Shown here one piece after another: positions 57,388 to 64,000 of a stretch of DNA of 64,000 nucleotides. The notes beneath the pieces are model-generated. The model was given only the letters and a program-made list of their open reading frames with translations, had not been told where the DNA came from and made no database searches. Source of the DNA: Halomarinibacterium sp034670265 (GTDB lineage Bacteria > Bacteroidota > Bacteroidia > Flavobacteriales > Flavobacteriaceae); contig JAXMNU010000001.1 in NCBI GenBank assembly GCA_034670265.1, positions 496,001-560,000 of the forward strand. The letters are read 5' to 3'. The position numbers and the translations under genes are program-made. The number at the start of each line of letters is the position of its first letter. Positions within the stretch are counted from its first letter, which is position 1.

Positions 57388-58752
57388 ATGCCTCAAAACC
57401 TCATTGAAAAATACAATATTCCTGGACCTCGATACACGAGTTATCCTACAGTTCCTTATTGGGATACTATGTCTTTTTCTTTAAAATCTTGGAAAGAAAG
57501 TATTCAAAAAAGCTTTTCAGAAAGTAATGCCAATGAGGGAATTAGCTTATACCTTCACCTACCCTTTTGTGAAAGTATGTGTACCTTTTGTGGTTGCACT
57601 AAACGAATTACAAAAAATCATAACGTAGAAATACCTTACATAAAAGCACTCATTAAAGAATTGCAACTATACTGCGATTTATTGGAAGAAAAACCTGTTT
57701 TAAAAGAAGTGCATTTGGGTGGTGGAACCCCTACCTTTTTTTCAGCTGAAAACTTACAGCTTTTAATAGAAGGAATCTTCCGAAGAACGAAACAACATCC
57801 AGAAATTGAACTAAGTTTTGAAGGACATCCCAACAATACTACTAAGGAGCATTTACAAACTTTTGCAATGCTTGGATTTAATAGAGTGAGTTATGGTGTT
57901 CAAGATTACAATGAAACGGTTCAAAAAGCCATTCATAGAATTCAGCCGTTTGAAAATGTAAAATATGTCACCGAAACCGCTCGGGAATTAGGGTACACAT
58001 CGGTTAGTCATGATATCATTTTTGGGTTACCCTTTCAGAAAACGGAACACGTTCAATTTACTGTTGAAAAAACGATTGAACTGATGCCAGAGCGAATCGC
58101 TTTCTATAGCTATGCCCATGTACCTTGGATGAAAGGGAATGGCCAACGCGGGTACAAAGAGGCAAATTTACCTTCTGCTAAAGAGAAACGAGCACAATAC
58201 GAATTGGGTAAAAAGTTGCTATTAGAAGCTGGGTATGTGGAAATAGGTATGGATCATTTTGCATTACCAACAGATACTCTGTATAAATCCTTGATAAACA
58301 ATACCATTCACCGAAATTTTATGGGGTATACCGCTTCAAAAACGCAGGCTATGATAGGCTTGGGTGTTTCTGCTATAAGTGATAGCTGGTATGGTTTTGC
58401 ACAAAATGTAAAGGGTGTAGAAGAATATACGCACTTGCTTGAAAATAATATTCTCCCTGTTTTTAGAGGTCACATTTTAACCGAAGAAGACCTCATTATA
58501 AGAACACATATTCTCAACTTAATGTGTCAATTTAATACTTCCTGGAAGGAAAGAAATCTATATTTTGATGAAATTCCTGAGGTGTTAATTCAGTTAAAAG
58601 AATTGGAGAAAGACGAACTCGTTATTTTAAATAAAGATTCCATAATAGTCACAGAAAAAGGACGCCCCTTTGTAAGGAATGTTTGTATGGCTTTCGACCT
58701 ACGATTACAACGTAACAAACCAGAAAGACAACTCTTTTCTATGACCGTGTAA
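57388..58752 (+). CDS. hemN: Oxygen-independent coproporphyrinogen III oxidase
   Basis: 454 residues, radical-SAM enzyme of haem synthesis that turns coproporphyrinogen III into protoporphyrinogen IX without oxygen. N-terminal YNIPGPRYTSYPT, cluster motif LPFCESMCTFCGCTK (Cys-x3-Cys-x2-Cys), GGGTPTFF and the HemN C-terminal domain. The GPRYTSYP head separates it from HemW. The FNR-like site and the nearby high-affinity oxidase genes fit low-oxygen use. Confidence 0.96.
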   Translation: MPQNLIEKYNIPGPRYTSYPTVPYWDTMSFSLKSWKESIQKSFSESNANEGISLYLHLPFCESMCTFCGCTKRITKNHNVEIPYIKALIKELQLYCDLLEEKPVLKEVHLGGGTPTFFSAENLQLLIEGIFRRTKQHPEIELSFEGHPNNTTKEHLQTFAMLGFNRVSYGVQDYNETVQKAIHRIQPFENVKYVTETARELGYTSVSHDIIFGLPFQKTEHVQFTVEKTIELMPERIAFYSYAHVPWMKGNGQRGYKEANLPSAKEKRAQYELGKKLLLEAGYVEIGMDHFALPTDTLYKSLINNTIHRNFMGYTASKTQAMIGLGVSAISDSWYGFAQNVKGVEEYTHLLENNILPVFRGHILTEEDLIIRTHILNLMCQFNTSWKERNLYFDEIPEVLIQLKELEKDELVILNKDSIIVTEKGRPFVRNVCMAFDLRLQRNKPERQLFSMTV

Positions 58753-58771
58753 AAGCAGTTTTTTAGTTGTA

Positions 58772-58810
58772 AAAAAGCGGGTTATTCAAGAAATTGAATG
58801 CCCGCTTTTT
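58772..58810 (+). terminator. Terminator of hemN
   Basis: 10-bp stem AAAAAGCGGG/CCCGCTTTTT with a 19-nt loop that itself can pair in part. Confidence 0.85.
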
Positions 58811-58834
58811 GAATTGGAATCAGCAAAGTATTTT

Positions 58835-58978
58835 TTAATCTTTATTGTCTTCTTTTTTACTGCCACTACTCATAAAGTTTATGAGCATAATAACTAAAAT
58901 CACACAAACAAGCGCAAAGACGCCTATCATAATAACGCCGTTACTCCAATTAACTAAGGGTAAAGTATTAAGAATCAT
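58835..58978 (-). CDS. Small single-span protein of the cbb3 cluster, 47 aa
   Basis: MILNTLPLVNWSNGVIMIGV start, one span (about 14-35) and a charged tail (SGSKKEDNKD). It lies 29 bp downstream of the TauE/SafE-like gene on the same strand, at the end of the oxidase cluster. Size and tail recall small oxidase assembly or stability peptides, but this is inferred. Confidence 0.65.
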   Translation of the reverse strand: MILNTLPLVNWSNGVIMIGVFALVCVILVIMLINFMSSGSKKEDNKD

Positions 58979-59007
58979 ATCGATATATTTTAAAGTTCAA
59001 CATTGTA

Positions 59008-59727
59008 TTATTCATTTACCGAAAGGGTATGACAATTGTAATTAGCATCCACCATTTCGGTTACAGGTTTTGGTGATACATACGGAATTCCTAATCCCAT
59101 TCCGCGTAAAATAAAGAAACAACCCACAATTACAACAAATACCGGAATGGCTTTTCGTATTTTTTGTCGTAGATCTCCTTTTAGAAAATTGCCCAAATAA
59201 ATGGCTGTAGTCATTAACGGAATGGTTCCCAATCCAAAGCCCAACATATACAAACTTCCTTCAAGCAAACTCCCTGATGCTATGGCACCAAATACAGCAA
59301 TGTAAACCAGCCCGCAAGGCAAAAATCCGTTTAAAAAACCAATGGTGAAAAACGTATCTGGAGTCCTTTTTTTTAACTGACTTCCCAAAGCACTTTTCAC
59401 TTTTGAAACCGCTGCATAAATAGGTTTTGATATGGAAAATCTTTTGAAATGTTTCTGCGGAATGATAATCACCAAAATCATAATCATTCCAATAGCGATA
59501 GATAAATTCTGTTGAAAACCAAACAAGTTTAAGCCTTTCCCTAACATTCCGAAGAGTAATCCTAAAATGCTATAAGTAAAGAGTCTTCCGAAGTGATATA
59601 AAAACAGCTGACTATATTTTTTCACTGAATTATTTCTGTCTAAAGGCAACATAAAGGCAATAGGGCCGCACATTCCCACACAGTGGAAACTACCTAAAAT
59701 TCCTAATATGAGTGCCGTTACAAACAT
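59008..59727 (-). CDS. TauE/SafE-like membrane protein of the cbb3 cluster
   Basis: 239 residues, six spans. Cys pairs in GSFHCVGMCGPIAFMLP and GFLNGFLPCGLVYIA mark the DsbD-transmembrane-like branch found with cbb3 oxidases, thought to act in copper or thiol traffic during assembly. The start codon directly abuts the ccoH stop (59727/59728). Confidence 0.9.
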   Translation of the reverse strand: MFVTALILGILGSFHCVGMCGPIAFMLPLDRNNSVKKYSQLFLYHFGRLFTYSILGLLFGMLGKGLNLFGFQQNLSIAIGMIMILVIIIPQKHFKRFSISKPIYAAVSKVKSALGSQLKKRTPDTFFTIGFLNGFLPCGLVYIAVFGAIASGSLLEGSLYMLGFGLGTIPLMTTAIYLGNFLKGDLRQKIRKAIPVFVVIVGCFFILRGMGLGIPYVSPKPVTEMVDANYNCHTLSVNE

Positions 59728-60174
59728 TTAATACACAATACTTTCTTTAAAAAGATACTTTTCTCCTTCCATTTCCCAATCTATGATAATCTTCCAATTA
59801 CCACCTACCAATTTTTCATCTGGAATAAGCATTTTTGAATTTTCTACGTTAAAAGGAATTTGAAAATCTAATTTTTCGTTTGAAGGACGATACATTTGAA
59901 TAGATCCCCTCACTTTTTTTTCAACTAGCTCTTGTGGAAATTGAATCCACAATCCTTCCGGTTTTTTTTCAACTTTTATTAATGACGTAAGCGTATGAGC
60001 CTTCTTTTCGGCATCAATCTCCTTTTGATACACTAAATCTTTGGCGTAATAATTTTCGGTGACCAAATCGTGATCGTACTCTTTGTTAGTTAACATAGTG
60101 ACGACCATTACCATTATAAAAGTTATAAAGGCAATCATTCCTATAACTATTCCCGTACCCCAGTTAATTTTCAT
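59728..60174 (-). CDS. ccoH: CcoH/FixH family protein
   Basis: 148 residues: N-terminal span (WGTGIVIGMIAFITFIMVMVVTMLT) and a periplasmic beta-sandwich (LWIQFPQELVEKKVRGSIQMYRPSNEKLDF). FixH is needed for stable assembly of cbb3 oxidase. 6 bp after ccoG. Confidence 0.92.
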   Translation of the reverse strand: MKINWGTGIVIGMIAFITFIMVMVVTMLTNKEYDHDLVTENYYAKDLVYQKEIDAEKKAHTLTSLIKVEKKPEGLWIQFPQELVEKKVRGSIQMYRPSNEKLDFQIPFNVENSKMLIPDEKLVGGNWKIIIDWEMEGEKYLFKESIVY

Positions 60175-60180
60175 TGCTGT

Positions 60181-61602
60181 TTATTTAAAACTTCTTGGAC
60201 CCAAGAATGTTGTTTTTGTTGTTTCAATTAATGTATCGCCTTCGTACACCCCTATTTTTACTTTTGCCTTATCACCTTCAATGGCGCTAGCATTGATTTC
60301 AATAAATAGGGTTCCTTCTTCTATATCTTGTTTAGCAACGTTAAAGCGTTCATTTTTAACCAGTTTAATTTCACCTTTATGCGATAACAATTTGAAATGA
60401 ACATCTTCAATATCCTTTGTGGTTTTATTTACCAACTTATATGTATACACATTGCTAATAATATTATTCTCTTTGTGTTCGTAGAGTTGTCCGGGCAATC
60501 TAAGCACACGTGCTTCCACATCGTTTCGTAAAAAGAGCATTCCAGCAAATACACCCAATAAAATAACGAGTACTGCAGAGTATCCTTTTAATCGGGCGTT
60601 AAATCTAAATTTCGCTTTCTTTTCAATATTATCTTCACTGGCATACCGAATGAGTCCTTTTGGTAAATTCACAGACTCCATCATGTGGTCACAGGCATCG
60701 ATACAAGCGGTACAATTCACACATTCTAATTGTGTTCCGTTTCTAATATCTATTCCTGTGGGACATACATGAACACATTGAAAACAATCTATACAATCCC
60801 CTTTTCCAGTGGTTGCACGATCTTCCCTTTTATTAAACTTTGCTCTTCCTGCTTCTTTTTCACCTCGTTTATGATCATAGGCTACAACAATCGATTTATT
60901 ATCGAGTAACACTCCTTGTAATCTCCCATAAGGACAAGCAATAATACACACCTGTTCACGAAACCAAGCAAAAATAAAATAGAATACCGCTGTAAAAATG
61001 AGTAATGAAATTAGGGTACTAACATTTTCTGCTGGACCTTCAGATATATACTCCAACAACTTATCGCTTCCTATTAGATAAGCCAAAAATACATTCGCTA
61101 TTAAAAAGGAAATGATAAAAAAGACAAACCACTTTAACCCTTTCTTTCTAATTTTTTCAGCATTCCAAGCTTGCTTTTCTAACCTAATTTGTTTTCCTCT
61201 ATCGCCTTCAATCCAATATTCAATTCTACGGAAAACCATTTCCATAAATATGGTTTGAGGACATATCCAACCGCAAAAGATTCTTCCGAAAGCGACCGTA
61301 AAAAAAATGATAAACACAACACCAATGAGCATCATAATGACCACGAGATGAAAATCTTGTGGCCAAAAGGGATATCCAAAAATATTAAAGCGTCTTTCTA
61401 ATACATTTAAAAGCATAAATTGATTTCCGTTAACCTTTATAAACGGAAAAGCAAATAGCATAGCTAATAAAACATAGCTTACTAACTTTCGATATTTATA
61501 GAATATTCCTGAAGGCTTTTTAGGGTAAATCCAAGCCCGCTTACCCTCCTCATTTATGGTGGCTATACTATCACGGAAAATTTCGTCTTCTGGCGTTTCC
61601 AA
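60181..61602 (-). CDS. ccoG: cbb3 oxidase accessory protein CcoG (FixG), ferredoxin-type
   Basis: 473 residues: several spans in the N-terminal half with FCGWICPQTIFMEMVFRRIEYW, a double 4Fe-4S domain (CIDCFQCVHVCPTGIDIRNG; CVNCTACIDACDHMM) and a C-terminal Ig-like FixG domain. Relatives reduce copper for oxidase assembly. An internal terminator lies between ccoP and this gene. Confidence 0.95.
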   Translation of the reverse strand: METPEDEIFRDSIATINEEGKRAWIYPKKPSGIFYKYRKLVSYVLLAMLFAFPFIKVNGNQFMLLNVLERRFNIFGYPFWPQDFHLVVIMMLIGVVFIIFFTVAFGRIFCGWICPQTIFMEMVFRRIEYWIEGDRGKQIRLEKQAWNAEKIRKKGLKWFVFFIISFLIANVFLAYLIGSDKLLEYISEGPAENVSTLISLLIFTAVFYFIFAWFREQVCIIACPYGRLQGVLLDNKSIVVAYDHKRGEKEAGRAKFNKREDRATTGKGDCIDCFQCVHVCPTGIDIRNGTQLECVNCTACIDACDHMMESVNLPKGLIRYASEDNIEKKAKFRFNARLKGYSAVLVILLGVFAGMLFLRNDVEARVLRLPGQLYEHKENNIISNVYTYKLVNKTTKDIEDVHFKLLSHKGEIKLVKNERFNVAKQDIEEGTLFIEINASAIEGDKAKVKIGVYEGDTLIETTKTTFLGPRSFK

Positions 61603-61623
61603 AGCAATTTTTAATAATTAAAA

Positions 61624-61650
61624 ACCCCCTTATATGGACCTTAAGGGGGT
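61624..61650 (-). terminator. Attenuator/terminator between ccoP and ccoG
   Basis: 9-bp stem ACCCCCTTA/TAAGGGGGT with a 9-nt loop; on the minus strand it is followed by TTTTTAATT. It should lower ccoGH expression relative to ccoNOQP. Confidence 0.82.
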
Positions 61651-61660
61651 AAAAGGTTAA

Positions 61661-62611
61661 TTAGTCCCTCACTGTTATATCTACAGCAGTAGAATCAATA
61701 ATAACTTCTGAAGGAGTTTCTTTAACTTCTAGATTAGAATCCATCCAGATTTCTCCCTCGGGAGCTTTAGGCTCTGCGGGAGTTGTCCCTTGGAAGGTTA
61801 ATAGATAACTTGAAACCTGTGCTATTTCTAGTGGAGAAAGTTCGGTCTTCCATGAAACCATTCCTTTTCCATCACGTCCTCCTTCTGAAACTGTAGTGAA
61901 TACGTTTTTAATTCCACCACCCAAAATCCAATACTCATCTGTTAAGTTGGGCCCTATTCCTCCACCTCCATCGGATTTGTGACAGGCAACACAATTAGTT
62001 TCAAATATGGCTTTACCGGCAGCTAAATCTGAAGCCTCTGTTAGTAATTCAACGGTATTTGCATCTACCAAACCTTTTGCTGTTTTTTTGTATTCCTCTA
62101 CAGCAATTCTAGCTTCTTCCATTTCAATTTCAAATTCTTCGGCTTGTTTAACACCGTCAAACACATGATATCTAAGCAAATAAATAGCTGCAAAAATGAT
62201 AGAGATATAGAAGCCATATAACCACCAAGGCGGTAATTTGTTATCTAATTCTCGAATACCATCGTAATTATGGTCTAGGACAATCTCTCCTTCTTGTTCG
62301 ATTGGTTTACTTCCCAGTAGTTTTTTATAAACTCTTTTAATTCCAGAAAACTGAGCTTCTTTTCTTTTCTTTTCAGATGCCAGAAATTTTACTTTGGCAT
62401 CTTCAGAAAGGCCTCTATAAAGAATGCTTTTTAAACTTTCAGCTATAATTTCTACTGCAATGGCAAATAAAAATACAAGGGCTAATATTCCCCAAAGTAT
62501 GGGGTGCTTTACTATAGCCATTTCTTCGCCAGAGCCTATAGTAAACTCTAGTAATAAAAAAGCAATGATTATAAAACCTATAACTCGTAAATAAGATGCT
62601 AGTGATTTCAT
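61661..62611 (-). CDS. ccoP: cbb3 oxidase subunit III (CcoP) with a single haem c
   Basis: 316 residues: two N-terminal spans, a third near 130-150 (PPWWLYGFYISIIFAAIYLLRY) and one cytochrome c domain with CVACH. Proteobacterial CcoP carries two CXXCH sites; only one is seen here. Methionine ligand candidate in GKGMVSW. Overlaps ccoQ by 4 bp. Confidence 0.94.
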   Translation of the reverse strand: MKSLASYLRVIGFIIIAFLLLEFTIGSGEEMAIVKHPILWGILALVFLFAIAVEIIAESLKSILYRGLSEDAKVKFLASEKKRKEAQFSGIKRVYKKLLGSKPIEQEGEIVLDHNYDGIRELDNKLPPWWLYGFYISIIFAAIYLLRYHVFDGVKQAEEFEIEMEEARIAVEEYKKTAKGLVDANTVELLTEASDLAAGKAIFETNCVACHKSDGGGGIGPNLTDEYWILGGGIKNVFTTVSEGGRDGKGMVSWKTELSPLEIAQVSSYLLTFQGTTPAEPKAPEGEIWMDSNLEVKETPSEVIIDSTAVDITVRD

Positions 62612-62805
62612 ACTATGGTATTGTGGTTAGTATTATCTTCTTTTTCTAAGGGTAAATTACTCACTTCTTTTATGTAGGCTTTCTTGGCTGTAAAAACCCA
62701 CCAGAAAAGCAATAGAAAGAAGATGAAAAATATAAGTAATGATATAATGGGGTAAATGGCTACTCCATCAATGTTTTCTAAATTTCCTTTTACAAACTTT
62801 AACAT
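62608..62805 (-). CDS. ccoQ: cbb3 oxidase subunit IV-like (CcoQ)
   Basis: 65 residues: one span (IYPIISLLIFFIFFLLLFWWVF) followed by TAKKAYIKEVSNLPLEKED, the usual form of bacteroidotal CcoQ. Sits between ccoNO and ccoP with a 10-bp gap and a 4-bp overlap. Confidence 0.88.
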   Translation of the reverse strand: MLKFVKGNLENIDGVAIYPIISLLIFFIFFLLLFWWVFTAKKAYIKEVSNLPLEKEDNTNHNTIV

Positions 62806-62815
62806 GATAAATTGT

Positions 62816-64000
62816 TTAGTTGTTGGTTAATTCGTCGTTAGTCTTCACTTTTATATCGGTTCCAAGACGTTGCAAATAGGCAATAAGTGCCACGACCTCT
62901 CGGTTTTTCATTTCGATAAATTCCTCTCCATTTTCTTGAGCATATTTTTTATCTGCTTCATAGGTTTTTGCAAAATCTGGATCACTAAAGAGGTTTTGTT
63001 CAATAGTGTTACCCTGCTCATTCATCCATTCTTGTGCTCTAGCAATATCTTCTTCGGTATATGGAACGCCAAGAGTAACCATCGCCTCCATTTTCTTTTC
63101 GGTTAAAGACTTATCTAATTCATTTTTAATAAGCCATTTATAGGAAGGCATTATAGAACCTGAAGAAGTGGTTTGTGGATCGTAAAAGTGATTAAAATGC
63201 CAGTTATCGCTATACTTTCCTCCTATTCTAAATAAATCGGGGCCTGTACGTTTACTTCCCCATAGGAATGGATGGTCGTACACATATTCTCCAGATTTTG
63301 AGTATTCACCATACCTTTCTACTTCACTTCTAAAAGGACGCACCATTTGTGAATGACAATTGTTACAACCTTCTCGAATGTAAATATCTCTTCCTTCTAG
63401 TTCTAAAGGAGTATAAGGTTTAACACTGCTTATTTTAGGAACATAATCATCTACCATTAATGACGGAATAATTTGTACCACGCCACCAATTAAAATTGCG
63501 ATGGTTGCATAAATTGTCAATTTTACTGGACGTCTTTCTAACCAAGTGTGGTAGCCTTCTTTTCCAGTTCTCTTTTTGGTTACTTTTTGTAGTGGAGCAG
63601 CTTCCGCTAGCTCGTCTGTCACATTACTTCCTCGACGGATAGTAGCAACTATATTATAAAGTAACATAATCATTCCTATGATAAATAAGGTTCCCCCTAT
63701 GGCACGCATCCAGTACATCGGCATTATTTCAGTAACAGTTTCTAGGAAGTTACCGTAGGTAAGTGTGCCGTCTGGATTAAATTGCTTCCACATAAAAGCT
63801 TGAACAAAACCAGCCACATACATAGGCAATGCATACATAATAATTCCTAAAGTTCCAATCCAGAAATGCGCATTGGCTAATCTGTTAGACCAAAGCGTTG
63901 TTTTAAATAATTTTGGAACTAACCAATATACCATCCCAAAGGTTAAGAAGCCATTCCAAGCAAGGGCTCCAACGTGAACGTGAGCCACAATCCAATCGGT
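62816..64000 (-). CDS. ccoNO: Fused CcoN-CcoO subunit of cbb3 oxidase (5' end outside window)
   Basis: The frame is open to base 64000; 394 residues are visible. The N-terminal visible part belongs to CcoN, with haem-copper ligand histidines (WIVAHVHVGALAWNG; NAHFWIGTLGI). The frame continues into CcoO with its own span, CNNCH and membrane anchor (EGCNNCHSQMVRPF; GGKYSDNWHFNHFYDPQ). CcoN and CcoO are separate in proteobacteria; the fusion is typical of Bacteroidota. Confidence 0.95.
   Translation of the reverse strand, partial: TDWIVAHVHVGALAWNGFLTFGMVYWLVPKLFKTTLWSNRLANAHFWIGTLGIIMYALPMYVAGFVQAFMWKQFNPDGTLTYGNFLETVTEIMPMYWMRAIGGTLFIIGMIMLLYNIVATIRRGSNVTDELAEAAPLQKVTKKRTGKEGYHTWLERRPVKLTIYATIAILIGGVVQIIPSLMVDDYVPKISSVKPYTPLELEGRDIYIREGCNNCHSQMVRPFRSEVERYGEYSKSGEYVYDHPFLWGSKRTGPDLFRIGGKYSDNWHFNHFYDPQTTSSGSIMPSYKWLIKNELDKSLTEKKMEAMVTLGVPYTEEDIARAQEWMNEQGNTIEQNLFSDPDFAKTYEADKKYAQENGEEFIEMKNREVVALIAYLQRLGTDIKVKTNDELTNN

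Noticed and set aside
58845..59045. 66-residue plus-strand frame
   Set aside because: It is antisense to the 47-residue small membrane protein and overlaps the TauE/SafE-like gene end.
1..64000. tRNA, rRNA, tmRNA or known riboswitch genes
   Set aside because: I read intergenic regions on both strands for cloverleaf and conserved loop patterns and saw none; a covariance-model search would be needed to exclude them.

Overview
This window is a chromosomal segment from a Bacteroidota bacterium, almost certainly a marine-type Flavobacteriaceae. The signs are four secreted proteins with type IX secretion (T9SS) C-terminal sorting domains, two TonB-dependent receptors, a fused CcoNO cbb3 oxidase, LytTR two-component systems, DUF5686/DUF2141/DUF4870/DUF58 families, and promoters of the Bacteroidota type (-7 box TAnnTTTG). 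I saw no tRNA, rRNA, CRISPR array, transposase or prophage.

Layout. 1-6.1 kb: end of clpB, a T9SS protein, an autoregulated tetR/thioesterase pair, a SixA-like lipoprotein, smpB and a GIY-YIG nuclease framed by perfect inverted repeats. 6.2-9.6 kb: DUF5686 outer-membrane protein and an unknown secreted protein. 9.6-14 kb (minus): TPR-like protein, histidine kinase fused to a 2TM domain, three more 2TM proteins and a LytTR regulator, then DUF2141. 14.3-18.7 kb: fasciclin protein, ECF sigma factor, RskA-type anti-sigma factor, TonB-dependent receptor. 18.7-25.3 kb: repeat-rich DNA around a second LytTR system with two kinases, one degenerate, and a T9SS protein. 25.3-32.5 kb: accessory zone with a lipoprotein pair, a GH130-like lipoprotein, a GHKL-ATPase/PD-(D/E)xK candidate defence gene and many repeats. 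32.5-39.1 kb: TonB receptor, DUF1028/T9SS protein, DUF1801/YdeI protein, class III cyclase, ECF sigma plus membrane partner. 39.2-49.7 kb: acyltransferase, CoA-NUDIX, cyclophilin, TRIC channel, the RDD/SpoIIM/DUF4129/DUF4350/MoxR/DUF58 cluster, DUF2141, OxyR. 49.7-57.2 kb: small proteins, LRR T9SS protein, DUF4870-PadR-PspC-DUF2807 operon, TrxB. 57.4-64 kb: hemN and a cbb3 oxidase cluster (ccoNO-Q-P-G-H, TauE/SafE), cut by the window end.

Most interesting signals. (1) Three promoters, for the 2TM/LytTR operon, a DUF2141 gene and a TonB receptor 23 kb apart, carry the same pair of 9-bp direct repeats with a 12-bp spacer. Each pair lies exactly 32 bp from a -7-like box and about 66 bp from the start codon: a LytTR regulon readable from sequence alone. 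(2) Intergenic DNA is built from two periodic repeat classes: 7-bp units (GGGTNNN) that usually run into a palindromic REP, and 11-bp units whose sequence differs between loci while the period stays 11. Two copies of one 11-bp array differ by exactly three units. (3) A GIY-YIG nuclease gene is bracketed by perfect 22-bp inverted copies of a REP-like sequence. (4) A GHKL-ATPase/nuclease gene plus a small membrane protein is bracketed by inverted 15-bp motifs and 11-bp arrays.

All coordinates were worked out by hand from the sequence. No database search was possible, so family names rest on recognised motifs.
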